A stretch of DNA of 64,000 bases from positions 3,550,772-3,614,771 of the forward strand of contig NZ_CP187259.1 in assembly GCF_049676595.1 (NCBI RefSeq), written 5' to 3'. The position numbers were made by a program, and so were the translations under genes. Every line of letters begins with the position of its first letter. The first letter of the stretch is position 1. This stretch comes from Methanocella_A sp049676595 (GTDB lineage: Archaea > Halobacteriota > Methanocellia > Methanocellales > Methanocellaceae). The notes beneath the pieces were generated by a model. It searched no databases, was not told the DNA's origin, and saw only the letters and a list, made by a program, of their open reading frames with translations. Below are positions 1 through 9,086 of this stretch, one piece after another.

Positions 1-1
1 C

Positions 2-337
2 TTATCCTACGGTGGTGCCCTTTGCCTGCTCAAGCCTGGTGGACAGGGTTTTGATGAGCTGCATGTTTTCGGGCTTCTCGTTGGTGGAGACCTCTACGAT
101 CTTCAGGATGTACAGCGAGATCTTGACGCCTTTCTCGGTAAGCTCGTAGCCCTCGTCGTTCGGGGACTTGGATACGATGCCGGAAGTGATTAAAGTCTTG
201 AGTACTCTGTTGAGGATGCCGGGGTTCAGCTTGGTCTCGAACATGATTTCAGTAAAGCGCTTCTGACCTTTGCCAAGCGAGGCGAGGACTTCCATGGTCC
301 CGGCGTATGAAATTGTCTTCAGTATTTCCATAGGCAT
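2..337 (-). CDS. winged-helix transcriptional regulator
   Basis: A 111-residue DNA-binding protein of the HxlR/MarR-like winged-helix type. The segment at about residues 27-60 (FTEIMFETKLNPGILNRVLK, then GIVSKSP) reads as recognition helix followed by the wing, and YELTEKG at about 63-70 is the typical beta-wing end seen in HxlR proteins. The remaining C-terminal 40 residues form a helix that probably dimerises. The gene is complete; its stop lies at positions 2-4. It is divergent from the synthase gene that starts near 757, with a 420-bp AT-rich gap between. Ligand and targets cannot be told from the sequence. Confidence 0.75.
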   Translation of the reverse strand: MPMEILKTISYAGTMEVLASLGKGQKRFTEIMFETKLNPGILNRVLKTLITSGIVSKSPNDEGYELTEKGVKISLYILKIVEVSTNEKPENMQLIKTLSTRLEQAKGTTVG

Positions 338-756
338 ACCAGCATATATTAGTATAATGCAGCGGGAACCCGGCGGAGCAGCAATAGTTTGGGGGGGTAT
401 ATAGCTTGCGACTTTTATTGCCGAGTTCCTGCTGCGTCAATACTAACTAAGCAATACGGGCTATATAAACTGATACAACGGCAGTGTACATACAGATTGT
501 ACAAAACATATATAAAAAGGCGTAAATTCTACACATATTTCTGGATTATTGCCAGTATAAACAGAATTTTTTGAATATTGGGCAATAGTTATATAATACT
601 CCCATGAGGGCCGGGAGCCTGCCACGATACATAGAACTACCCGGCCCGGGTGGCCGGATCAGATGACTGTAGCTCTCCCAGCAATTGGCCATCAGGCCCC
701 CGTTATTGGCGGCAAACGTTCAAATACTTACAGCGTCTTTTCCGTATGGTGATAAA
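338..756. promoter_or_regulatory. AT-rich divergent intergenic region with TATA-like boxes
   Basis: No convincing gene lies in these 419 bp. TATA-like stretches occur at about 471-478 (ctatataaac), 510-517 and 588-597 (gttatataat). The last would place a transcript start near 620 and give the downstream synthase a leader of about 135 nt that is GC-rich and can pair (GGGAG near 612 with CTCCC near 676; CCCGGCCCGGG around 640). A 20-codon ORF from 604 has no residue bias that would suggest a leader peptide. The role of the leader is unknown. Confidence 0.4.
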
Positions 757-2305
757 ATGGAAATGAGGGATCGTTTTTTACCAGGATTGCATAAAAACCG
801 TACAGAATAAGAAAATAGAGATTTTTGACACGACTCTCCGCGATGGGGAGCAGACTCCCGGGGTGTCTTTCACCCAGGACAAGAAACTCGAGATCGCCCG
901 CGCCCTCGACAGGCTTGGCGTGCAGGTCATCGAAGCTGGTTTTTCGATATCTTCCGCAGGAGACAAGGCCTCCGTAAAGGAGATCGCAGGTCTCGGCCTC
1001 AACGCCACGGTCTGCGGGCTGGCCAGGGTTATCAAGGCAGATATCGACGCTTGTATCGACGCTGACGTAAGCATGGTACACACTTTTGTATCCACATCTG
1101 ACATCCAGCGGATCAACACGATCAAGAAGTCCCGGGAAGAAGTCATCGATATCTCGGTCGAGATGGTGGAGTACATCAAGAAGCACGGGCAGAAGTGCCT
1201 GTTCTCCGCGATGGACGCGACCAGGACCGACGTGGATTACCTGCTCCAGGTCTACAAGGCCGTGGAAGACGCGGGCGCCGATGCTATTAACGTGCCGGAC
1301 ACGGTCGGTGTTGCAGCTCCACCCGCGATGCGCTGGCTCGTGGGCGAGATCAGCCAGGCCGTGAAGATACCGATCGCAGTGCACTGCCACAACGACTTCG
1401 GGCTGGCGGTGGCCAACAGCCTCGCCGCTGTCGAAGGAGGAGCATCCCAGATCCAGGTGACGCTGAACAGCCTCGGCGAACGGGCGGGCAACGCGGACAT
1501 GGCCCAGACAGTCATGAGCCTCGAAGCGATCTACGGCGCGAAGACCGGCATCCACACGAAGTACCTCGTGGAGACAGCCCGCCTTGCAGAGCGCTTCTCC
1601 GGAGTGCCGCTGCCGCCGACCTTCCCGGTGGTGGGCGCCAACGCATTCTCCCACGAGTCGGGCATCCACAGCCACGGCGTGATCAAGGAGAGCAAGACCT
1701 TCGAGCCGGGCATCATGACCCCGGAGATGGTCGGCCACATGAGGCGGCTGGTGCTGGGCAAGCACACGGGCAAGCACGCGGTGAAAAAGCTCCTCAACGA
1801 CGCGGGACTCGATCCCTCCGACGACGAACTCAACCAGATCCTGGAACGCGTCAAGGACCTCGGCGACAAGGGTAAGAAAGTGACGGACGTCGACCTTTAC
1901 GCCATCACCGAGGCGGTCATGGGCGACGTGGCGGCGGCAGAAAAGCGCATCGTGCTGGAAGAGCTGTCGGTCATGTGCGGCAACAAAGTCACCCCCACGG
2001 CCACAGTTCGCGTCATAGTGGACGGTAAGGCGTACACCGGAGCCATGACAGGCATCGGCCCGGTAGACGCGGCCATGAGAGCCGTAGAGCACATAGTCGA
2101 CGGCAATAACATGCGCCTCCGGGACTTCCGCATAGAGGCCATCACCGGCGGCAGCGATGCCATGGCAGAGGTCATGGTAGGCGTGGAAGACGGCAAAGGC
2201 CGGATGGTCACCGCCCGGGCAGCCCGGGAAGACATCGTCCAGGCCTCGGTCGAAGCGCTCATCAGCGCCATGAACCGCCTGTCGGCCATGCCCAGAAACC
2301 CTTAA
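757..2305 (+). CDS. 2-isopropylmalate / citramalate synthase family protein, 5' end out of frame
   Basis: A DRE-TIM (HMGL-like) metallolyase that condenses acetyl-CoA with a 2-oxoacid; candidates are 2-isopropylmalate synthase or (R)-citramalate synthase. The catalytic and metal-binding TTLRDGEQTPG lies at 833-865, followed by the barrel with the HCHNDFG metal site near 1381 and HESGIHSHG near 1651. A C-terminal LeuA-type regulatory domain follows (about 1880-2290), so the enzyme is probably feedback inhibited. The frame has no ATG, GTG or TTG before the RDGEQ motif: the first available start, GTG at 863, would remove the active site. An ATG at 757 with GGTGAT just upstream opens another frame that stops at 808-810, where a +1 shift would join the two. 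Total length would be about 515 residues, normal for the family. I cannot tell LeuA from CimA or AksA by eye. Confidence 0.8.
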
Positions 2306-2345
2306 GGCAAAGGGGCTTACGCCCCTTTCGGTTTTTATTTTTCAA
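2306..2345 (+). terminator. hairpin plus T-tract after the synthase gene
   Basis: GGGGC-TTAC-GCCCC at about 2313-2326 is followed by TTTTTATTTTT, a clear hairpin with U-rich tail immediately after the stop codon. Confidence 0.7.
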
Positions 2346-2485
2346 ATAAATATAAAAATTAACAGAGAGGTTATTCTTTCGGCGCTTATCCGCAAATTGC
2401 TTGCATCAGCCTTATATGTGCAGGAAAGAACCCCACATAGGAACCCCCAATAAATATTTATATTCACGTATCGGGAGATTAGATA

Positions 2486-3058
2486 ATGACACCTATTAAA
2501 AATCCTATTATCTCACCTATTAAAAATCCGTTCAAGCTCGATAAGATCAAGAACACGTTTCTCAAGGACAAGGGCCGCAGAAAAGGCATAGCGCTGCTCG
2601 TTGACGGCCCCAACATGCTCCGCAAGGAGTTCCAGATCGACCTCGAGGTGGTCCGGGACATCCTGAAAAGGTACGGCGACATCAAAGTCGGTAAAGTCTT
2701 CCTCAACCAGTACGCCTCCGACAAGCTCGTAGAGGCCATCGAAAACCAGGGCTTCGAGCCGATCGTAGGCTCCGGCGACGTAGACGTCAGGCTCGCCGTC
2801 GACGCCATGGAACTCGTCTTCAACCAGCACATCGACACCATCGCCATCGTCACCAGGGACGCCGACTTCAAGCCTGTGCTCTCCAAGGCCAGCATGTACG
2901 GCAAAGAAACCATCGTCTTCGGCGCCGAACCCGGCCTCTCCATCGCCCTCAAGAACGTCGCCGACTACGTCATCGTCTTCAACGGCACCGAGTGGGTCGA
3001 GGTCAACAAGCTCGCGGCCGAAGAATTAGAGACCGAGCCTGAAGCGGCCCCACAGTAA
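2486..3058 (+). CDS. NYN-domain (LabA/DUF88-like) putative ribonuclease
   Basis: A 190-residue protein of the NYN/PIN-like fold, TIGR00288-type in archaea. The acidic residues expected at the metal site are visible: D40 in LLVDGPNM, D98/D100/D106 in GSGDVDVRLAVD, and D125/D127 in TRDADF. NYN proteins are generally RNA nucleases acting in the cytoplasm, but the substrate of this subgroup is unknown. The N-terminus carries a small internal duplication (TPIKNPIISPIKNP), which makes the exact start between codons 1 and 11 uncertain. The last 20 residues are acidic and probably disordered. It stands alone, followed by a large non-coding repeat. Confidence 0.8.
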   Translation: MTPIKNPIISPIKNPFKLDKIKNTFLKDKGRRKGIALLVDGPNMLRKEFQIDLEVVRDILKRYGDIKVGKVFLNQYASDKLVEAIENQGFEPIVGSGDVDVRLAVDAMELVFNQHIDTIAIVTRDADFKPVLSKASMYGKETIVFGAEPGLSIALKNVADYVIVFNGTEWVEVNKLAAEELETEPEAAPQ

Positions 3059-3095
3059 GCCATTTTTGAATATATAGAAATGCATTGTGCTCTCC

Positions 3096-3795
3096 ACCAC
3101 GACGGCACTGCACCCTTTTATAGCCATAGTAGCACGGCTCCTTATTCTGAAAACGGGAAAATAGATGTTTTAACCACGGCGGCACAGCGATGCTGTGTTG
3201 CATTATTCTTATCTTCATGTTCGCCTTTTGAACGCCTGCAGTCGCAGGCGTTCTCGAGGCGATGCGATGACGATCGCTGCGCTGTGCCAGGATCACAGAT
3301 TGAAACGGATTACACTGATTTCACAGATGACCTTAGAATAAAATCGGTAGACGGCAAATCCATTTCTCATCGATTAGAATCTGTGCAATCTGTGGCATCT
3401 GTCGTAATCTGTGATCCTGGCACAGCGCAGCGATCGTCTTGCTGAGTCACTCCACCTGCAATAGCTCGGCCCAAAGAAGAGAAAAAGAATTATGCAACAC
3501 AGCAGGCTGACGGCACGGAGACGAATAGGTTTCGCTTCATTCAGGTTATCGATCGAACGTCAGGCTGAAACGATTGAGCAGTAAGCAAATGGTTAATGCT
3601 CTGTCTCTGTGCCGCCGTGGACATAAAAAAGTGTTCACTATTACCGGTTCACGATTGTCGCCGTGTCGCTGTGCCGCCGTGGTTCAAATAACCAGTGGGC
3701 TGGTCATGAGTCGGTATGTCTTTGTGTCGCTGTGCCGCCGTGGTTAAAACATCTGCTTCCAGTTGTAAAGATCAGAAGCTGTGCCGCCGTGGTAC
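3096..3795. repeat. family D inverted-repeat element, copy 1, interrupted by a family A element
   Basis: A non-coding element with long imperfect terminal inverted repeats built of CCACGGCGGCACAGCGA blocks on the left (about 3096-3190) and the complementary TCGCTGTGCCGCCGTGG blocks on the right (about 3612, 3664, 3730, 3781). The arm spacers match too: GATGTTTTAACCACGGCGG on the left answers CCGCCGTGGTTAAAACATC on the right. The core around 3560-3650 (AGGCTGAAACGATTGAG, then TATTACCGGTTCAC) recurs in copy 3 near 31400 and, inverted, in copy 2 near 15870-15970. A second inverted pair (TGCTGTGTTGCAT at 3191 and its complement near 3495) and the family A copy at 3270-3437 lie nested inside. No transposase ORF is present, so it is MITE-like if mobile. 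Confidence 0.75.
3270..3437. repeat. family A inverted-repeat element, copy 1
   Basis: Perfect 32-bp terminal inverted repeats at 3270-3301 and 3406-3437. Each outer end reads ACGATCGCTGCGCTGTGCC and each inner end finishes in GGATCACAGATT. The inner parts of the arms are degenerate repeats of the word AATCTGTG (for example near 3377, 3387, 3406). Total length is 168 bp with no ORF of note. It lies inside a family D element. Confidence 0.85.
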
Positions 3796-3823
3796 TTCTT
3801 TCAGTCTTTAATTACACAGATGT

Positions 3824-4792
3824 TCAGCCGCTCTTCTTGGCCCCTTTCTTCGCGGAGCCCAGGAGCTGGGCGACGGTCATGTCGACGCATTCCTGGAGGG
3901 CCTTGTCGATGTCGCCTTTGATGACGACGCCGGCTGCCGCCGCGTGGCCGCCGCCGCTGCCGCCGAACTTTTTGCCGACTTCCTCGAGGAGCCGGGAGAG
4001 GTCCAGTTCCACGCCCCGGCGGACCCGGCCGGAGATGCGCTTTTCGCCCTCCTTCTCCGAGCCGACGAAAGCCACGTCGGCGCCTAAGCTGATCAGCGAC
4101 GTCGCAGATTGCGCGCCGAAGGAGCTGACCCGGGTCTCGACGATGAGGAGATCGCCTACCCGGTGCAGGGTGAGCCTGGAAGCGGCCTTGAGAGTGGCGA
4201 TGCGGCAGGAAAGGTCGACCGGCACGTGGGACAGGAACTCCGAGACGTCGGCGTACCTGATGCCGCCGGCTTGCAGGAGTCGGCCGACGATTTCAAAGAC
4301 GTGGGCGCCGGCATACCGGAAGTGCCCGGTGTCGGTCACGATGGCCAGCACCAGCACGAAGGCCGCCTCCGCATCGATGGGCAGCCCGTTCTCGTGGTAC
4401 AGCGAGTAGACGAGCTCCCCGGTGGAAGAGGCGATACGGGAGTAGGAAAGCTGGCAGTGCCCGTGCAGGTCGCCTGGAGTGTGGTGATCGATGATCGCGC
4501 ATTTGTCGATCGCTTTATAGCCGGTCTGCACCAGCGTCGAAGTGTCCACGACCACGACGATATCGTACGCTTTTAGGTCGGGGGCGATGACCATCTCGAC
4601 TTTCAGGCGCTCGCAGAGCATGGCCGCCATGGCGCTGGGGCTGTCGTAGACGCCGATGTGCCCGCCGAAGATTCGCTGCAGTGCATAGGCGCTGCCCAGG
4701 GAGTCCACGTCCGCGTTCTTGTGGCAGAGGAACAGGATGTTCTGGTGCTGCTTCAGGGTTTCGTAAAAGGTTTTTGCATCCGCCGCTGTCAT
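3824..4792 (-). CDS. DHH/DHHA1 family phosphoesterase
   Basis: A 322-residue DHH-superfamily protein, probably a cytoplasmic phosphodiesterase acting on short oligonucleotides or dinucleotides, as in NrnA/RecJ-like enzymes. Visible motifs are H24xNxDxD (HKNADVD), D83 (VVDTS), the signature D102-H103-H104 (IDHHTPGD), and the C-terminal DHHA1 loop GGSGGGHAAAAG near residue 275-285. Its length fits NrnA-type proteins (about 310-340). The C-terminus is lysine-rich (KKGAKKSG). It starts 7 bp after the stop of the HisA-like gene and is probably co-transcribed with it. The exact substrate is inferred only from the family. Confidence 0.85.
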   Translation of the reverse strand: MTAADAKTFYETLKQHQNILFLCHKNADVDSLGSAYALQRIFGGHIGVYDSPSAMAAMLCERLKVEMVIAPDLKAYDIVVVVDTSTLVQTGYKAIDKCAIIDHHTPGDLHGHCQLSYSRIASSTGELVYSLYHENGLPIDAEAAFVLVLAIVTDTGHFRYAGAHVFEIVGRLLQAGGIRYADVSEFLSHVPVDLSCRIATLKAASRLTLHRVGDLLIVETRVSSFGAQSATSLISLGADVAFVGSEKEGEKRISGRVRRGVELDLSRLLEEVGKKFGGSGGGHAAAAGVVIKGDIDKALQECVDMTVAQLLGSAKKGAKKSG

Positions 4793-4799
4793 GGTGTGT

Positions 4800-5489
4800 T
4801 TACCTCAGTAAGTCAAGGGGTATGGTAAGAGAGTGAACTGCCGAGGCGATGATCGCGCCCGCGGCGCCTGCCTGCCCGGCCTGCTCCAGGTCCCGCAGGT
4901 CCCGGACGCCTCCGCCGACGATCACAGGGTGCCTTGAGGTCGAAACAGCAGCGCGCAGCAGCCCGAGGTCGATGCCCTCTCCGGAGCCTACCCGGGCCAC
5001 GTCGAGCAGGATGATGCCGCCCAGCTCGAGCGCGTTCAGCGCCCGGACAGTATCCAGCGGGGAGGCTCCGAGGGCGGGATCTGCTGACATCATGCTGCCG
5101 TGCCGCATGTCGATGCTGACGAGGGCATCCCTGCCCTGCAATGCCTCGATCAGGGACAGCGAAGCCGTTTCGGTGCCCAGGATGATCCCGCCCGATACCT
5201 GCCGAAGCCGGGCAGCATCCTCTCCCCGGGAGATGCCCGCGTCCACCATCGTCCTGGTCAGTCCCGATATGCTTCTTATCGTCTCTAAGTGGTCCCCTGC
5301 GCCGGTGATCCTGTCCAGGTCGGCGATGTAAGTCTCCCTCGGCTTCATCGCCCGGATCATCTCCAGGGGCTCTGACGTAGTCACTATCCGGCTGTACTCG
5401 TGGATAGGACGGTACTTTTCCCGCTCCCCCCGGACGCCCCGGACTACGACGCCGCCTTTCAGATCACAGGCCAGAATGCAGCGGAACAT
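4800..5489 (-). CDS. HisA/HisF-related TIM-barrel protein
   Basis: A 229-residue (beta/alpha)8 protein of the HisA/HisF-related group found in methanogens (TIGR00734 type). The two phosphate-binding halves are visible: IILGTETAS near residue 100-108 and VIVGGGVRDLRDLEQA plus GAIIASAVH near 185-215. The N-terminal ACDLKGG resembles PAIDLKGG of HisA. It is shorter than a classical HisA, and its true reaction is not established. A role in coenzyme biosynthesis has been considered for relatives, but nothing here proves it. It is the first gene of a two-gene unit with the DHH phosphoesterase and is divergent from the CcdA-like gene. Confidence 0.75.
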   Translation of the reverse strand: MFRCILACDLKGGVVVRGVRGEREKYRPIHEYSRIVTTSEPLEMIRAMKPRETYIADLDRITGAGDHLETIRSISGLTRTMVDAGISRGEDAARLRQVSGGIILGTETASLSLIEALQGRDALVSIDMRHGSMMSADPALGASPLDTVRALNALELGGIILLDVARVGSGEGIDLGLLRAAVSTSRHPVIVGGGVRDLRDLEQAGQAGAAGAIIASAVHSLTIPLDLLR

Positions 5490-5682
5490 GACATAGCGTT
5501 CGACCTACTGTTATTTAAGGGTTAGTTTTCGATAACGCAGCCCGGGGATCTGGCCTGCAAACGGCAAGCTGCCCTGAGTACGTGTCCCGCCCGGCGCCGA
5601 TAGATAAAATGCGCGGTATCCGCCGTGGATAAGATACTGACTTTTTATGTATATATCACGTCCTCTATCTCTGGTGAAAGGG

Positions 5683-7056
5683 ATGGCCCGGACTCTCGTA
5701 ACCGGCGTGCTGCTGACACTTTTTCTACTGGTAGCCACGCTGGTGTACGGGGCAGGCGCAGCTCCGGCAGGCACGGTTGAAGTATACTACGTTTACAGCC
5801 ACGAGTGCCTGAGCTGCGAGCAGTCCTGGCCCCTGATCAAAGCAGTGCTGGACAAAGCGCAGGCAGAGCCACAGATCAGCCTGCACAAGTACGACATCAA
5901 CACCAGGGAAGGGGCGGCCTTTGCCAGTACCCGGGGCATATCGACGGTGCCCGCGATAGTCTTCGACGACGGCTCCATGATACTGTTCGAAGACTACGGG
6001 AACCCTCAGGCTTTCGGGAAGGCCTTCTCAGACAAGCTCAAGGACCGCATCGGGCACGGGCTGCCGCTGACAGTCACGAGGAAGGTGGCAGAGAGCGATA
6101 CCCCCGGGAATACCGTGACAGTGAATACCTGCATCACCTGTACCGGGGACAGGCCGCTTAAAGTACAAGTCAACAGCACGATGCCGGAACGCAGCATGCT
6201 GATGTCCGGGCAGGAAACGTGGAGCGGCGTCCTCCGCCCCGGAGAAACCCATCACATTTCCAGCGTCTGCGAGGTCCCGCCCGGCACCCGGACCATACCC
6301 CCGCTGGCGGTATCATATGACGACGGCACCGGCACGCGCAGCATGATCTGGCCCGAGACCCCGGTGATCGGACTATACGAGCTGTCTGCGGCAGCCGTCT
6401 ACCTCGCCGGGCTAATCGCCGGCATCAACCCCTGCCTGCTGGCGATCATGGTCTTCATCGGCACCACGGCGATCGCGGACACCGGGGACCGTAAAACAGT
6501 CCTGTTCAGAATCATAGCCTTCTGCGGCGGCATGCTCGCCATATACCTGCTCATCGGGATAGGCCTGATGGAGCTGATAGGCCGGATGCCAGTCATGGAC
6601 ATAGTGCTCCGGACGACGATCGTACTGCTACTGATCGCCCTGTCAGCATGGTCCTTTTTCGACGCGTGGCAGACCGCCAGAAAAGGCGAAGGAGGCAGGA
6701 CCTTCAAATCTGTACTGGACCGCATCAAGCCGCTCTACGCCAGGTTCGGCATCGCCGCCAGCTTCGCCATCGGAGGCGCTTTCGGGCTGATCAAGATGCC
6801 CTGCGTAGGCGGCATCTACATCGCCATCCTCGGCACCATCCTCGAATCCGGCAACGCAGCGCAGGGCATACCGCTGCTGCTGATCTACAACCTCGGAGTA
6901 GTAACCCCGGTGCTGCTCCTCGGAGCCCTGATCACCGTCGGCCTCAGCCCCGCAGCCGTAAACCAGTTCAGGCTCCGCCACCGGATAGGGCTGAAGATCT
7001 TCACCGGAGTACTCCTTGGCCTTATGGCTCTCGCTTTCCTGCTCGGGATCATGTGA
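5683..7056 (+). CDS. thioredoxin-like domain fused to CcdA/DsbD-type membrane protein
   Basis: About 457 residues. I place the start at the ATG at 5683 because GGTGA lies 5 nt upstream; an in-frame ATG at 5647 lacks an SD. Residues 5-25 are a signal or anchor segment. They are followed by a thioredoxin-like domain with a CLSC pair (C42, C45) and the cis-proline region ISTVPAIV, then a beta-rich linker with CITC and a further Cys. The C-terminal half has about six membrane segments with the CcdA cysteines in GINPCLLA and IKMPCVGG. Such proteins move reducing equivalents across the membrane to extracytoplasmic disulfides. Having donor and acceptor in one chain resembles bacterial DsbD with the order of domains changed. 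Confidence 0.8.
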   Translation: MARTLVTGVLLTLFLLVATLVYGAGAAPAGTVEVYYVYSHECLSCEQSWPLIKAVLDKAQAEPQISLHKYDINTREGAAFASTRGISTVPAIVFDDGSMILFEDYGNPQAFGKAFSDKLKDRIGHGLPLTVTRKVAESDTPGNTVTVNTCITCTGDRPLKVQVNSTMPERSMLMSGQETWSGVLRPGETHHISSVCEVPPGTRTIPPLAVSYDDGTGTRSMIWPETPVIGLYELSAAAVYLAGLIAGINPCLLAIMVFIGTTAIADTGDRKTVLFRIIAFCGGMLAIYLLIGIGLMELIGRMPVMDIVLRTTIVLLLIALSAWSFFDAWQTARKGEGGRTFKSVLDRIKPLYARFGIAASFAIGGAFGLIKMPCVGGIYIAILGTILESGNAAQGIPLLLIYNLGVVTPVLLLGALITVGLSPAAVNQFRLRHRIGLKIFTGVLLGLMALAFLLGIM

Positions 7057-7062
7057 ATGCTG

Positions 7063-7238
7063 ACGATCGCTGCGCTGTGCCAGGATCACAGATTAATACG
7101 GATTGCGCGGATTCCACAGATGGCTATGGGCAAATAATGAAAGACGGATCTGATCCTTTTCATTTTTAAATCCAATCGTATCTGTGCAATCTGCGTAATC
7201 GGTCGTAATCTGTGATCCTGGCACAGCGCAGCGATCGT
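7063..7238. repeat. family A inverted-repeat element, copy 2
   Basis: 32-bp arms at 7063-7094 and 7207-7238, identical in sequence to those of copy 1 (ACGATCGCTGCGCTGTGCC outer end). The interior again consists of CTGTG-containing words. It begins 6 bp after the CcdA-like stop codon. An isolated right-end fragment (CAGCACAGCGCAGCGATCG, then TTGTTGTCTCAC) follows at 7292-7324, next to the end of the convergent membrane-protein gene. Confidence 0.85.
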
Positions 7239-7325
7239 CCACGTTCACGGGCACAGGGACAACTGTTTACGAGCATTATAATAATGTTGACCAGCACAGC
7301 GCAGCGATCGTATTGTTGTCTCACC

Positions 7326-8396
7326 CTACCGGCGCCGGAGCTCGGTCAGGAACTGCCTGGAGAACAGCGCGAATAAAGCGGTCAGGACGCCCGTTACGAC
7401 AGTGAAGTACCCGTCTCGCAAGAAGTTCTTAATCGGCTGGGTGGCATACTCCTGGTTGCGGAAGATGAGGGAGTCGACCTGGCCCACGGCCTGGACCTTG
7501 CCCAGGCGGATCATCGTCAGGATAGTATTATCACTGGATTTCATTGCCAGGTTGTCGGCGCCGTGACACTCGTACTCCTTGCCGCCTATCACCAGGCTGC
7601 CGCCGGTGCTTATGATGGTCATCTCGTCCGCATCGAGGCTGTTCTCGGTCTCGTTGATGGGGATGAAAGTGAACATGTAGTCAGGGGTTTCGATGGCGAT
7701 GGTGCCCGGGTAGAGGAGGCTGCCCCGGAACGGGTAAGACCCGTTGCCGTCCGTTACCGTAAAATCGCCGTCGTCCAGCTGGACGAAGTTGGTGAACGTG
7801 TACAGCGAATCGCCGCCGGCGATGGCGATGAACTCGTTATCGTAAGACTTGACAGAGCCCGGGCCCGAGCTGAAGCGGAGGTTGTAGTTCTGGCCCCGGT
7901 TATCGTAAGATACGTTCGCCTCGGAGAAGTAGAGGTGAGTATTGTTATAGTACTGGGATACGCCAGCGGGCATGCTGACCGTGATGCTGGTGCTGCCGTC
8001 GCCGGTCGTGATGCTCATCGGCCCCTCCGCGGTCCACCGCTCTCCCGATTCCGGGATCATGATGACCGGCCCGGCGGGGTTTACCTTGATGGCGGCCCGC
8101 CCGTAGACGGAGATCGTGCCGTTGTCGATCATATCAGCATACAGGTAATTATCCGTAGCCGAGTGGATGTACGCGGAAAGCGGAGTGCCGGCGTACGAGA
8201 AGATCCGGTCAGAGGTAGAGAAGAGACTCAGAGGGTTATACGAATCGGCGTAAGTGAGAGACAGGATCACCATGATGCAGAGCACGATCGTCACTGACAG
8301 GAGCAGGTAGAAGGCTATGCGGATATGTCGGACTTCTACGCTTAATCCGGAGATGCTGGCTGCAAGCGCCTGTATGGGCCGGTTTCTCTGGGCCAT
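7326..8396 (-). CDS. membrane-anchored protein with large extracytoplasmic domain, unknown function
   Basis: I do not recognise this 356-residue protein. One membrane helix lies near residues 27-50 (IAFYLLLSVTIVLCIMVILSL) and another near 332-350. Between them is a domain of about 280 residues rich in Ser, Gly, Asn, Thr and Tyr with alternating beta-strand pattern and several N-x-S/T sites, fitting an exported beta-sheet domain. The C-terminus ends in RQFLTELRRR, consistent with a cytoplasmic tail. Both ends would therefore be inside the cell. It is convergent with the CcdA-like gene and divergent from the zinc-ribbon gene. Confidence 0.7.
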   Translation of the reverse strand: MAQRNRPIQALAASISGLSVEVRHIRIAFYLLLSVTIVLCIMVILSLTYADSYNPLSLFSTSDRIFSYAGTPLSAYIHSATDNYLYADMIDNGTISVYGRAAIKVNPAGPVIMIPESGERWTAEGPMSITTGDGSTSITVSMPAGVSQYYNNTHLYFSEANVSYDNRGQNYNLRFSSGPGSVKSYDNEFIAIAGGDSLYTFTNFVQLDDGDFTVTDGNGSYPFRGSLLYPGTIAIETPDYMFTFIPINETENSLDADEMTIISTGGSLVIGGKEYECHGADNLAMKSSDNTILTMIRLGKVQAVGQVDSLIFRNQEYATQPIKNFLRDGYFTVVTGVLTALFALFSRQFLTELRRR

Positions 8397-8531
8397 AGGG
8401 TCTAGCTATCGTTTTCCAGCTTTAACGCTTTCGGTTCGTGCGCAACTTTCATATCTGGAATTATTTCCCTGCATTGAAAACTTTATTAACTCAATACCCT
8501 TACTATACTGTACATTTAAGAGGTAATGATC

Positions 8532-9029
8532 ATGCCTGAAGACAAGTTATATTGTGGTAACTGCAAGGCAGAGCTGACCCCGATGGCGAAGGCCTGCCCG
8601 AAGTGCGGCGCAGACCCGCACAGGGCGGTCAACTTCTGCACGCTGTGCGGCGAACCCATCACCAACCCGAACGCGATCATCTGTACTAAGTGCGGCGCAT
8701 CCCTCAAGGGAGGCAGGCCGGCGGCTGCGGGCGGCGCAAGAAGCGGAGCCCCCGGTGAAGTGGACCCCATCATCGCCACCGTGATCAGCCTGGTCATCCC
8801 CTTCCTGGGCCTGTACTTCGTCTGGCCCGAGGACAAGAAGACCACCGCCATCCTCTACACTGTAGCAGGCCTGGCGGCAGACGCGGCCGTGTTCGTCATC
8901 GGCTTCATCCTGACGTTCTTCCTGATCGGCGTGTGCTGCTTCTTCGTGATCCCGGTCATCCACCTGGCCGCCGCGTTGTACACCTATAACGAGGCCATGA
9001 AGATCACCGGCGGCAAGACGCTGTTCTAA
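8532..9029 (+). CDS. double zinc-ribbon membrane protein
   Basis: About 165 residues. The SD GAGGT at 8519-8523 favours the ATG at 8532 over the one at 8526. The N-terminus has two zinc ribbons: CGNC with CPKC, then CTLC with CTKC. A Gly/Ala-rich linker follows, then two or three hydrophobic segments in the C-terminal half (IIATVISLVIPFLGLYFVW and the FVIGFILTFFLIGVCCFFVIPVIHL region). Such zinc-ribbon plus membrane proteins are common and mostly uncharacterised; the ribbons could bind protein partners or nucleic acid on the cytoplasmic side. Confidence 0.75.
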   Translation: MPEDKLYCGNCKAELTPMAKACPKCGADPHRAVNFCTLCGEPITNPNAIICTKCGASLKGGRPAAAGGARSGAPGEVDPIIATVISLVIPFLGLYFVWPEDKKTTAILYTVAGLAADAAVFVIGFILTFFLIGVCCFFVIPVIHLAAALYTYNEAMKITGGKTLF

Positions 9030-9086
9030 GCTCTGAGGCCCTGCGGAAGCGGGGCCTGCTCTTTTTGTCTTAACTATCAAAAATCA

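Noticed and set aside
604..666. 20-codon ORF as leader peptide of the synthase gene
   Set aside because: No run of Leu, Ile or Val codons and no SD.
728..2092. 454-codon open frame on the minus strand opposite the synthase gene
   Set aside because: It is a shadow of a GC-rich gene with clear domains on the plus strand; its translation is His/Arg/Val-rich with no recognisable motif.
863..2305. GTG 863 as start of the synthase
   Set aside because: It would remove the TTLRDGEQ active-site segment that lies directly upstream in the same frame.
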